Of a stretch of 64,000 bases of DNA, positions 17,123 to 25,564 are shown piece after piece. Location of the stretch: contig NZ_CP042968.1 of assembly GCF_001693515.2 (NCBI RefSeq), positions 7,224,501 through 7,288,500 on the forward strand, written 5' to 3'. Under the pieces are notes generated by a model that had not been told where the DNA came from, made no database searches, and saw only the letters and a program-made list of their open reading frames with translations. Each line of letters begins with the position of its first letter. Position 1 is the first letter of the stretch. This DNA comes from Bradyrhizobium paxllaeri (GTDB lineage: Bacteria > Pseudomonadota > Alphaproteobacteria > Rhizobiales > Xanthobacteraceae). A program made the translations under genes and the position numbers.

Positions 17123-17755
17123 ATGCAAGAACTTGCCGTGCTCGCCAGCATCGTCGCCGGGCTCAGCGTGGGCGTGATCAGCCCCGGACCCAGCTTCGTG
17201 ATGGTGGCGCGCGTGGCTGTCGCCTCCAGCCGAATCCGGGCGCTTGCCACGGCACTGGGCATGGGCGCAGGCGGCGCCTTGTTCGGCGCGGCGGCGCTGC
17301 TCGGGTTGCAGAGCGTCCTGCTGGCCGTACCGGCGCTCTATGCGGTGCTCAAAGTGCTGGGCGGTCTGTATCTTTGCTACCTCGGCTTTCTGATCTTCAG
17401 ATCGGCGCGGCAGCCTGTTGCGATGGTCGCTGGCGGCAGCGAGAACGGCTCCCGGCCGCTGCGCGCGTTCTGGTTGGGCTTCACCACGCAAGTCAGCAAC
17501 CCGAAGACGGCCATCGTCTATGCGAGCGTGTTCGCGGCTTTCCTCCCGGCATCCTTCTCTATGGGGTTCGCCGCCGCGCTGCTTGCGGCGGTGTTTTTCG
17601 TGGAGTCCGCCTGGTATGCGCTCGTCGCCGTTCTCTTCTCGTCGGCAGGGCCGCAACGGGCCTATCTGTCGTACAAATCCTGGGTCGATCGCGCGGCCGG
17701 CGCGGTCATGTTCGGTCTGGGCCTGAAGCTCGTTACCAGCGCTGCCAAACCGTAG
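17123..17755 (+). CDS. LysE family amino acid/homoserine exporter
   Basis: A 210-residue inner-membrane protein with about six hydrophobic segments. The RhtB/LysE signature is the N-terminal SVGVISPGPSFVMVARVA, with GLYLCYLGFLIFRS in the middle and a FWLGFTTQVSNPKTAIVYASVFAAF segment. It should export a small amino acid or similar metabolite. ATG at 17123 preceded by CCGGAGAATTGCCAG. Convergent with the ClC pseudogene. Confidence 0.88.
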   Translation: MQELAVLASIVAGLSVGVISPGPSFVMVARVAVASSRIRALATALGMGAGGALFGAAALLGLQSVLLAVPALYAVLKVLGGLYLCYLGFLIFRSARQPVAMVAGGSENGSRPLRAFWLGFTTQVSNPKTAIVYASVFAAFLPASFSMGFAAALLAAVFFVESAWYALVAVLFSSAGPQRAYLSYKSWVDRAAGAVMFGLGLKLVTSAAKP

Positions 17756-17791
17756 ACACCCGCGTGGCGCGTCGCTTGAGCGCCATGGCGC

Positions 17792-19551
17792 TCAGACCTC
17801 GCCGATCGCCTCGCGCCTGCGTTTGTCGGATTCTTCTGCGTAGCGCCTCATGGCATGGGCCTCCGTGAGAATCCCGACAGGCCGGTGTTCGCCATCGGCC
17901 TCGACGACCGCCAGCGATTCCGCTTCGGCGGCGTCGAAGACCGTGATGGCTTCCTGAATGTTCATGACCGGGTGCAGTACAACCTCCCGATGATGCAGGA
18001 TGCCAAGGAGGCCGTGGGCGGCATCGATGTCAGGTGCGTGCGCTTCGGCCACCACCGCCAGCCCGACATAGCGCCCCGCAGCATCGACCGCGACGACCTG
18101 CGTCTTCGACCCCAGCGGAAATTTCGCCCTGAAGTCCTCGATCCCGATACCGGCGTCGACCGTGGCGACATCCGGCCGCATCAGGCGTTGGACCGTGAGA
18201 TCGCGGATCCAGCCGACATCGGCAGCGCTGCGGATGGTTTCGCCGCGCAGATGAAATCGCCAGGTGGCGAAGGAGTAGCCGAACAGTTCCCGCGTGATCA
18301 TGGTCGAGATGATGACCGCGACCAGCACCGCCGTGGTCAGCCAGAGATTGCCGGTCGATTCCAGCGCGATGAACGACATCGTCAAGGGACCGCCAATCAC
18401 CGACGCCGACAGCGCGCTCATGCCGATCACCGCATAGACATTCGGATCGAGGCCGAGACCCGGCCAGACCAGATCGACGCCGCCGGCGAACAGGCGGCCG
18501 CCAAGCGCGCCCATGAACAGCGTGGCGAAGAATAATCCGCCGCGGAAGCCGGAGCCGAGCGAGACAATCGAGGCCAGCGCTTTCAGGACGAAGACGCCGG
18601 CGATGATCTGCAATGGCATCGATACGAGGCCCGAAAAATGCAGCGCGCCGTGACCCGAAGACATCACCTGCGGTGTCACCAGCGCAAGCAGACCGACCGC
18701 GAGGCCGCCGAGTGCCGGGCGAAGCGGCGGCCAGAGGCGGATCTTCGCAAGCCCCGTTTCGCACAATGCCACGCCGCGCATGATGAGGATGCCAAACAGC
18801 GCGGCCAGACCCCGAGCAGCGCGGCAACGGCAAGATCGCGCCCGACCACGTCCCCGACCGGGCCGATGCTGATGCCGAGCGACAGCGCCGCAAATCCATG
18901 GGTGACGAAGTAACCCGCCACGGCGGCGACGCCGACCGGCGCGAGGCTCGCCGGCGTATAGCCTCCGATCACAAGCTCGAAGGCATAGAAGGCGCCGGCG
19001 AGCGGGGCGCCGAACGCACCGGAGATCGCAGCCGCCGCCCCGCAACCGACCATGATGCGCTGGTCGACGCGGCGCAGGTGAAATCCGCGGCCGAACGAAG
19101 CGGCAAGGCCGCTCGCAAGCTGTGTATATCCTGCTTCAAGGCCGACCGATGCCCCAAACCCGCTGGACCAGGTGGTCTGCAGGGCCACGATGACACTGCC
19201 GCGAAACGACATCCGCCCGCCATGCAGGGCGTTGGCTTCGATCGGATCGATCTCGCGCGCGGGCCGCCAGCGCAGCAACAGCAGGAGGGCTGCGCCCAGC
19301 ACCAAGCCGCCGAGACTTGGAACCACTACGGCGCGCAGCGTCTCGATATCAGGCTGGCTGGAAAGCCGCTCCGTCATGCTGATGTTGAACAGCAGCGCGT
19401 GCAGGGCAGCCACCGCCACGCTCATCACCAGCACCACCAGGCCGCCAATGGTTCCGATCATCGCTGCCAGGACCACCAGGCTCGTCTCATGGGCGCGAAC
19501 AAACGCCCGCAACCGGCGCGGAGCCTCAAGATAACGTGAAGGGGTGACCAT
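17792..19551 (-). pseudogene. ClC-type chloride channel with two CBS domains, broken by a frameshift
   Basis: The upstream frame (from 19551) encodes the N-terminal membrane half to RDLAVAALLGV; the downstream frame takes up at AALFGILIMRGVALCE and runs to 17792. The two join near 18807-18808, where one base (likely the C of a CTG codon) is missing, giving about 586 residues if repaired. Family features: GASVGLEAGYTQ (gating-Glu region), GSGFRGGLFF (the GxFxP-type region), and two CBS domains in the last 150 residues. ClC proteins move chloride across the inner membrane. It could be a true pseudogene or an assembly error; the sequence on both sides looks under selection. Confidence 0.8.
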
Positions 19552-19610
19552 TTCTGGGGGTCCGCCAGCGCTGAACAATGCCCGTAGGTCGCGATTTAGC
19601 GGTCTTCACG

Positions 19611-19630
19611 GCCCCGATGCAAATCGGGGC
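19611..19630. repeat. Perfect hairpin, 8-base arms
   Basis: GCCCCGAT, a four-base loop GCAA, then ATCGGGGC. It lies between the ClC gene and the divergent HNH endonuclease. There is no T-run on either side, so it is not a standard terminator. Role unknown. Confidence 0.5.
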
Positions 19631-19745
19631 GGAACGGTGACGGCGTCGGATAAGTCCCGGAACGCTCTTCACAATCCCGTCACGCTGCCTGTAGTATGCA
19701 GGGCACATGCTGCTTCGCAGCTAACATGGGGGTCAGGAGCGTTAC

Positions 19746-20303
19746 TTGAACGCACATGTCTCGCAGGGCGGTTGGCCGGTACTGGTGCTGAACGCGGACT
19801 TCCGGCCGCTGAGCTACTATCCGCTGTCTCTCTGGTCGTGGCAGGACGCGATCAAGGCGGTGTTCCTCGAACGCGTCAATATCGTCGAGCATTACGACCG
19901 CGCGGTGCACAGCCCGACTTTCGAGATGCAGCTCCCGAGCGTGGTGTCGCTAAAATCCTTCGTCAAGCCGACCACGCATCCCGCCTTCACCCGCTTCAAC
20001 GTCTTCCTGCGCGACCGCTTCGTCTGCCAGTATTGTCATGCGCATGACGACCTGACCTTCGACCACATCATCCCGCGCAGCAAAGGCGGCCAGACCACCT
20101 GGGAAAATGTCGTCGCGGCCTGCTCGCCGTGCAATCTGCGCAAGGGCAATCTGACGCCGCAGCAGGCCAAGATGTTTCCGCGGCAGGCGCCATTCGCGCC
20201 GACGGTGCACCAGCTCCACCGCAACGGCCGGCTGTTTCCGCCAAACTATCTGCACGATAGCTGGCTGGATTATCTTTATTGGGACACCGAGCTCGATCCG
20301 TAA
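19746..20303 (+). CDS. HNH endonuclease
   Basis: A 185-residue protein very typical of alphaproteobacteria (starts MNAHVSQGGWPVLVLNADFR). The HNH core lies at about residues 90-140: a CQYC zinc pair, DDLTFDHIIPRSKGG with the catalytic His, ENVVAACSPCNLRKG with the Asn and second CxxC. The start is a TTG at 19746, chosen because AGGAG stands eight bases upstream and no ATG fits. Its physiological target is unknown. Confidence 0.88.
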   Translation: MNAHVSQGGWPVLVLNADFRPLSYYPLSLWSWQDAIKAVFLERVNIVEHYDRAVHSPTFEMQLPSVVSLKSFVKPTTHPAFTRFNVFLRDRFVCQYCHAHDDLTFDHIIPRSKGGQTTWENVVAACSPCNLRKGNLTPQQAKMFPRQAPFAPTVHQLHRNGRLFPPNYLHDSWLDYLYWDTELDP

Positions 20304-20321
20304 GGCCTCGGCCAGCCTTGC

Positions 20322-20906
20322 TCAGGCCTGCAGCGCCTCCATCACCACCTGCACCACTTGCGTTCCTTCCGGCGTGGTCCAGTTGCCGACCAATTCTGCG
20401 ACCAGTTGATTGGTGCTGGTGAGCGTGACGCCGCCATGCTCCATCCGGCGCAGCGCCATGCCGTCGCCGATTCGGCTTGGCGAGCCGCCGGCATCGGCGA
20501 CAACCTGCACCTCGAAACCTTCGCGCACCAGACTGAGCGCCGGAAACACCGTGCACACATCGTTGGTGACACCAGCGATGATCAGCTTCTTGCGTCCCGT
20601 AGCCTTGACCGCAGCCGCGAAATTCTCATCGTCCATGGCGTTGACGATGCCGACACGCCTGATGCGGGCGGCAAACGCGTCGGGCAATATCTGGCCGAGC
20701 TCGCTCAGCAGCGGACCTTGCGCGTGATCCTCCATGCTGGAGGTGAGCACCACCGGCAGCTTCAGGATTCGCGCCGTTTTCGCCAGCAACAACGTATTGC
20801 GCTTCAGCTCTTCGAGCGGAATGGATTTCACCCAGCTCATGGTGCCGACCTGATGGTCGATCAGGAGCATCGCGGCATTCCCGGCACTGAACTTTTCGTA
20901 ACTCAT
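20322..20906 (-). CDS. Isochorismatase-family hydrolase (YcaC-like)
   Basis: A 194-residue cysteine hydrolase. Asp17 lies in MLLIDHQVG and the nucleophile Cys118 in IIAGVTNDVCTVFPALS. The NAMDDENFAAAVKATGRKKL segment is typical of the YcaC subgroup, whose substrates are mostly unknown. Starts at 20906 behind AGGAGAGCCAA. It lies 32 bases behind an SDR-type gene read in the same direction, and a LysR regulator is divergent beyond that, suggesting a small regulated operon. Confidence 0.85.
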   Translation of the reverse strand: MSYEKFSAGNAAMLLIDHQVGTMSWVKSIPLEELKRNTLLLAKTARILKLPVVLTSSMEDHAQGPLLSELGQILPDAFAARIRRVGIVNAMDDENFAAAVKATGRKKLIIAGVTNDVCTVFPALSLVREGFEVQVVADAGGSPSRIGDGMALRRMEHGGVTLTSTNQLVAELVGNWTTPEGTQVVQVVMEALQA

Positions 20907-20938
20907 TTGGCTCTCCTGATTTTGAAAGAAAGCAATCG

Positions 20939-21835
20939 CTAGGATGCGATGCGACGGTTCGTCCGCGACACCAACGCTTCCGAGGCGGCAATGAACGCCG
21001 CCACGTAACTGCCGTCCGTCAGCTCCGGTGACGGCAGGACCGCCTGTCCCTTGCGGTCGAACATCACGCCGCTATGCGCTTCGAGATCCGGAGAGACCAG
21101 GAGCGGCGCCAGGCGCTCGGCATAGTTTTCCGCACTGAACGCCATGAGACCGGTCATCCACTCGATGAAGCGATACAGAAGCGTCTTTCCGCCGAACAGA
21201 TTGCTGCGGATGTTGCTCTTGATGAAGCCGGGGTTCAGCCCGAAGAAGCTCGCATTCGGGTAACGCTTTACGCCGTCGAGCACGAGTGCCTCATTGCCGG
21301 CGACGGTGTTCATATGTGCGGCCCAGCGGCCATAGGACTTCTCCGAATTGAGGTCGTCGAGATTCCCGGCCTGGCCGTTGCCGGGAAAGCCCATGATGAA
21401 GACGCGCGGCTTCATCTGACCGGCAGCCCGGCGTTTTCCAAGACGCGGGCCGATCTCGCGCACGATCGCCAGCCGGCTCAGATAGCTGATCGCCATGTCG
21501 CGCTCGATGTTCTCCGCGGTGATTTCACGCATCGGCCCGGCCATGATCCCGGTCGTGAAAATGACGAGGTCAAGCTCCTCCGCGGGCAACAGGTGGGCGA
21601 CGCGCTGAGCCTCGCGCATCAGGCTCAGGTCAGCCTTGATGAACTCGATGCCGGGCACGTCGGTGTCGCGAAAGCTCTGGCCGACGACAATGACGCTGGC
21701 GCCGCGCGAGGCCAGCAAACGGCTGAAGGCGCGGCCGATGCCGCCCGTTCCGCCGACAATAGCAACCTTCAATCCGCTGAAATCAGCGCGTGCGGCGTCG
21801 GCACGGCTCCATGTGAAATTCTTGTCGCGCTTCAT
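20939..21835 (-). CDS. SDR-fold protein without the usual catalytic Tyr/Lys
   Basis: A 298-residue Rossmann-fold protein of the short-chain dehydrogenase family. The nucleotide-binding motif VAIVGGTGGIGRAFSRLL (residues 24-41) is intact. In the retinol-dehydrogenase-like catalytic stretch, WRAYGQSKLAN of relatives becomes WAAHMNTVAGN here, so both the Tyr and the Lys of YxxxK are missing, and the preceding Ser is also replaced (IMGFPGNG). It may bind NAD(P) without classical catalysis. First gene of a two-gene unit with the YcaC-like hydrolase. Confidence 0.8.
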   Translation of the reverse strand: MKRDKNFTWSRADAARADFSGLKVAIVGGTGGIGRAFSRLLASRGASVIVVGQSFRDTDVPGIEFIKADLSLMREAQRVAHLLPAEELDLVIFTTGIMAGPMREITAENIERDMAISYLSRLAIVREIGPRLGKRRAAGQMKPRVFIMGFPGNGQAGNLDDLNSEKSYGRWAAHMNTVAGNEALVLDGVKRYPNASFFGLNPGFIKSNIRSNLFGGKTLLYRFIEWMTGLMAFSAENYAERLAPLLVSPDLEAHSGVMFDRKGQAVLPSPELTDGSYVAAFIAASEALVSRTNRRIAS

Positions 21836-21924
21836 GGCTCCCTCGATCAGGTCTCAATGGGTGAACACCCCCGTAGATGTGCGAGCCATTCGTGGGATAA
21901 AGTAGCCAAACTGGAACATATTGA

Positions 21925-21936
21925 TCCATTAATGGA
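21925..21936. promoter_or_regulatory. Perfect 12-base palindrome, candidate LysR operator
   Basis: TCCATTAATGGA lies between the divergent SDR and LysR genes, ending ten bases before the LysR ATG and overlapping its GGAG ribosome-binding site. Position suggests autoregulation and perhaps control of the SDR/hydrolase pair. Binding is inferred. Confidence 0.55.
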
Positions 21937-21945
21937 GCAATCGCG

Positions 21946-22842
21946 ATGGCGCTGCTGAACGACATGGCCCTGTTCGTCGAGGTGGTGAAAGTCCGCAGCT
22001 TCCGGCGGGCGGCTGAGACCATCGGCATGCCGAACTCGACGCTGTCGCGAAGAATCAGCGCGCTGGAGAAAGCGATCGGGCTACGGCTGCTGCACCGAAC
22101 CACTCGCCGAATCGAACTCACCGAGGCCGGTCAGCTCTATTTCGAGCGCAGCAAGCGCATCGTCGACGAAGCGCGGCTGGCGCATGAGCAACTCGGCGAG
22201 ATGCTGGCGCAGCCGAGTGGCCTCCTGCGCATCTCGCTGCCGGTGGATTTCGGAACCATCTACCTCGCTCCGCTGGTCGCCGAATTCGCCCAGCGCTATC
22301 CCGGCATCAGCTTTGAATTTGACCTGACGCCGCGCCGGGTCGACCTGGTGGCCGAGCCGTTCGATGTGGCAATCCGCATGGGCGAACTGGCGGACTCCCA
22401 CCTGATCGCACGCCGGCTCGCGCGCCTGCCGCGCTATCTCTACGCCTCGCCGCGTTATCTGGAGCTGTTCGGCGAACCGAAAAAGCCCGATGATCTGGTG
22501 AAACACCAATGCCTGTGCATGCCGCGAGCCAATACCTGGACGCTGGAGGACGGGACGAAAAAGATCGAGATCGCCGTCAGCGGCCGCTTCACGCTCAATA
22601 GCGTCGGCATGATCCGCCGTCTCGCGACGCTCGACCTCGGCATTGCCTTGCATGCGGAGGCCATTGTCGCTGACGATCTGGCTGCAGGCCGGCTGCGGCG
22701 CGTGCTGCCGAAATGGCAGGCCTCTCCGATCTCCGTCTATGCCATCACCGAGACGCGGCTATTGCCCGCGAAGACGCAGCGCTTCATTGAATTCATCGGG
22801 GAACGTTTGAGTCGGACACCCAATCCCGAGGCACGCCGCTAG
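21946..22842 (+). CDS. LysR family transcriptional regulator
   Basis: A 298-residue regulator of the CrgA/DmlR-like subgroup. HTH at residues 1-60 (DMALFVEVVKVRSFRRAAET, then NSTLSRRISALEKAIGLRLL), and a substrate domain opening LLRISLPVDFGTIYLAPLV. ATG at 21946 with GGAG eight bases upstream. It is divergent from the SDR/YcaC-like pair, which it probably controls. Stops six bases before the convergent DUF4336 gene. Ligand unknown. Confidence 0.88.
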   Translation: MALLNDMALFVEVVKVRSFRRAAETIGMPNSTLSRRISALEKAIGLRLLHRTTRRIELTEAGQLYFERSKRIVDEARLAHEQLGEMLAQPSGLLRISLPVDFGTIYLAPLVAEFAQRYPGISFEFDLTPRRVDLVAEPFDVAIRMGELADSHLIARRLARLPRYLYASPRYLELFGEPKKPDDLVKHQCLCMPRANTWTLEDGTKKIEIAVSGRFTLNSVGMIRRLATLDLGIALHAEAIVADDLAAGRLRRVLPKWQASPISVYAITETRLLPAKTQRFIEFIGERLSRTPNPEARR

Positions 22843-22848
22843 ACGGAC

Positions 22849-23604
22849 TCACGAATTCGCAAGCCAACGAAACGCGCGGCGCAATTCCTGCGCACCATCG
22901 CGCTCGTACCATCGGCCGTGGGCGAGGATAATCCGCTCCGGATCCCAGTCAATCATGGCGTCGACGGCCGCGCGAAGCTCGGCAGCCTTCGCGCGGTAGG
23001 AGAGCCGCAAGTCGCGCGGCATTTTTCCATCGGGGTGCTGGGCACCGCCAAGCCAAGTCAACACGCGCGCGAGCAGGCCGAGCTTTTGCGGCTCGAAATT
23101 CTCGATCATGTCCGTGAGCACGAGCGTCCGGCTCGGGCGGTGGAAGAATACGACCTCGCTCATGTAGCTGCCACGCACCGGCAGCGTGTCGATGGCTCCA
23201 TCCCAGGGATAGCCGGATCGATCGTCAAGCGGCCGGCAGCGATGTGAGACTCGATCGAGGCGGTCGCCGGCCTGATCCATGATGCGCGGGGCGAGATAAG
23301 CCACGGCATCCGGATACGCCTCGCACCACTCCGGAATCCACCAGTAATGGATGCGGTTGGGACCGATGATCCAGGCCGGCTCACCGATCGCTGTGATCTC
23401 CGATTTCAGCCCTTCCGTCAGCGGCGTGGGCGAATGGATCAACAATTCACGCCCGATGCGGAGGATGGTCATGCGCGTCGGAAATGGCATCCTGAAGGGT
23501 GCCGGGCCGAATTCAATCAGGGGACCATCAACGATCCATACATCGTCGATCACCGGCTTCAGCGTATTCAGCGGCGGATAGGTTTGCCGGTCGGGCTCTG
23601 TCAT
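22849..23604 (-). CDS. DUF4336 family protein
   Basis: A 251-residue protein I recognise as DUF4336, a group that resembles metallo-beta-lactamase-fold proteins (TILRIGRELLIHSPTPLTEGL, then IIGPNRIHYWWIPEWCEAYPD) and has RIILAHGRWYERDG near the C-terminus. No complete HxHxDH motif is present, so hydrolase activity is doubtful. Its ATG overlaps the stop of a 31-codon membrane ORF (ATGA), which suggests coupled translation. Confidence 0.78.
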   Translation of the reverse strand: MTEPDRQTYPPLNTLKPVIDDVWIVDGPLIEFGPAPFRMPFPTRMTILRIGRELLIHSPTPLTEGLKSEITAIGEPAWIIGPNRIHYWWIPEWCEAYPDAVAYLAPRIMDQAGDRLDRVSHRCRPLDDRSGYPWDGAIDTLPVRGSYMSEVVFFHRPSRTLVLTDMIENFEPQKLGLLARVLTWLGGAQHPDGKMPRDLRLSYRAKAAELRAAVDAMIDWDPERIILAHGRWYERDGAQELRRAFRWLANS

Positions 23605-23696
23605 CGCGGCGAAATCGGCTTCATGTCATTCAACAGCGGCCCCAGACTCAGCGCGGCGAGCACGAAAGACAAGACACTTGCGAGATATACGGCCAT
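23601..23696 (-). CDS. 31-residue membrane peptide ORF overlapping the DUF4336 start
   Basis: The ORF starts at the ATG 23694-23696 and reads MAVYLASVLSFVLAALSLGP, then LLNDMKPISPR. Residues 3-22 form one hydrophobic segment. Its TGA shares the sequence ATGA with the DUF4336 start codon, and an AGAGG lies about 12 bases upstream. I know of no family. The overlap and the clean membrane segment support it, but at 31 codons chance cannot be excluded. Confidence 0.5.
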   Translation of the reverse strand: MAVYLASVLSFVLAALSLGPLLNDMKPISPR

Positions 23697-23881
23697 CGGT
23701 TAACGGACCTCTGGTTCAAGCCGGTAACAATGTCCGCGCAAATGCGTTCCGTCCTTGAGAAACGCTCCAAGGCGCACTCCGGTCTCCCTTCACTCAGCCA
23801 TCTATTTCTGTCACGATGCTGTCGAGGCGCCCGCCTCGTCAGAACACAAGAGCGGCATCAACGCCCCAACGGAAACGCCTC

Positions 23882-25398
23882 ATGCTCATCCCCATCGCCG
23901 ACGCGCCGCGCTGGTATGCCGAACGAAAATCTGCGGACACCATCGCGGTCAGTCACGGCGCGGACGCCATCACCTGGGAACAACTCGAGCGCAACGCCAA
24001 TCGCCGCGCGCGGGCGTTTGCCGCCAAGGGCGTCAAATCAGGCGATTTCGTCGCGATCGGGCTTCCCAACAGCAATGTGTTTTTCGAAACCACTTTTGCG
24101 GTGTGGAAATGCGGGGCGACGCCGACGTCGCTGACCTGGCGGCTGCCGCGCGGCGAGGCCGCGGCCGTGCTCGACATTCTCAAACCTTCGCTGGTGGTCG
24201 GCGGCCAGCCGGATTGGAACGCGCCGAACTCGCTCCCGGCTGATTTCACGCCCGAAGGTTTTTCGGACGAGCCCGTGACCAATCCGGTGGCGCGCTACTG
24301 GAAGGCGATGACCAGCGGCGGTTCGACCGGGCGGCCAAAGGTGATCCTCGATCACATGCCGGCAGTGGTGGAAACCACCTTCCCGTCCCCGCTCGGCATT
24401 CCGCAGAACGGATCGCTGCTCAATCCCGGCCCGCTCTATCACAACGCACCGTTCATCGTCTCGCACACCGCGCTGTTCAACGGCGGTCGTGTCACCGGTC
24501 TCGTGAAGTTCGACGCCGAGGAGACGCTGCGGCTGATCGAGAAAAACCGCGTGCAATGGGTCAATTTCGTGCCGACCATGATGCATCGGATCTGGTCGCT
24601 GCCCGATGCGGTACGCAACGCTTACGACCTCTCCAGCCTGCAGATCGTGTTTCACATGGCGGCTCCGATGCCGCCGTGGCTGAAGGAAAAATGGATCGAG
24701 TGGCTCGGGCCCGAGCGTATCTACGAACTCTATGGCGGCACCGAGCGGCAGGGCGCCACGATCATTTCCGGCACCGAATGGTGACGCACAAGGGCTCGGT
24801 CGGCAAGATCGGCGAGACCGCGCGCCTGCGCATCATCGGCGAAGACGGCACCGATGTCGCGCCGGGCGAAACCGGCGAGATCTATTTCCTGCCCAACGAC
24901 GGCGCCGGCTCGACCTATCACTATCTCGGCGCCGAACCGAAGCGCCGCGCCGACGGCTGGGAATCGCTCGGCGATATCGGCCGGCTGGATGCGGAGGGTT
25001 ATCTCTATCTCGGCGACCGGCTCGCCGACATGATCCTGCGCGGCGGCGCTAACATCTACCCGGCCGAGGTCGAGGCTGCGGTATCGGCGCATCCCGACGT
25101 GCGCTCCTGCGTCGTCGTCGGCTTGCCCGATCCGGAGTTTGGACAACGCGTCCATGCCATCCTCGAGCTCGACCGCAGCACGGATGCGCAGGCTGTCGCC
25201 GACGGCATGACCGACTTTCTCTCCGACCGGCTCAGCCGCTACAAGCACCCCGAAAGTTTCGAGGCCGTCCAGATCGGTCTCCGCGACGATTCCGGCAAGG
25301 TTCGCCGCACGCTGTTGCGTGACGAACGTGCGGAATGGCTGAGGGAAAATCGCAGTTTCCGGATCATGCCCGCACGCGAACGGGCAAAAGCGGACTGA
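23882..25398 (+). pseudogene. Acyl-CoA synthetase (AMP-forming), broken by a frameshift
   Basis: Two frames together encode a full adenylate-forming ligase of about 505 residues. The first (23882-24784) has the A3 motif KAMTSGGSTGRPKVI and A5 ELYGGTERQG and stops at GTEW. The second continues THKGSVGKIGETARLRI with A7 GDIGRLDAEGYLYLGDRLAD and ILRGGANIYPAEVEAA. The join is at 24781-24782, where one base before TGACG is missing, turning a probable Leu codon into a stop. The C-terminal end has DDSGKVRRTLLR. Real mutation, draft error or two-part translation from the ATG at 24778 are possible. Substrate unknown. Confidence 0.82.
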
Positions 25399-25564
25399 TC
25401 CTCGATTGCCGCTGGAACAATTCTGAATTGGCCCGTTATGAGTCGCGTAGCGGGTCATTTTGGGGGACACTTTCAAGACGGCCGTTTGCAGCATAGATTG
25501 TGATGAATTTCCCGCGCTTCCGCGCCTCGCGGAAAAGCGCGCCAGTTCGCCAGGAGACCCATCC

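Noticed and set aside
19611..19630. Hairpin before the HNH gene as a terminator
   Set aside because: No T-run on either strand, and it stands between divergent genes where a terminator is not needed.
24782..24784. Programmed frameshift at the acyl-CoA ligase break
   Set aside because: No slippery heptamer and no clear downstream structure. The other three breaks in the window make an error or mutation more likely.
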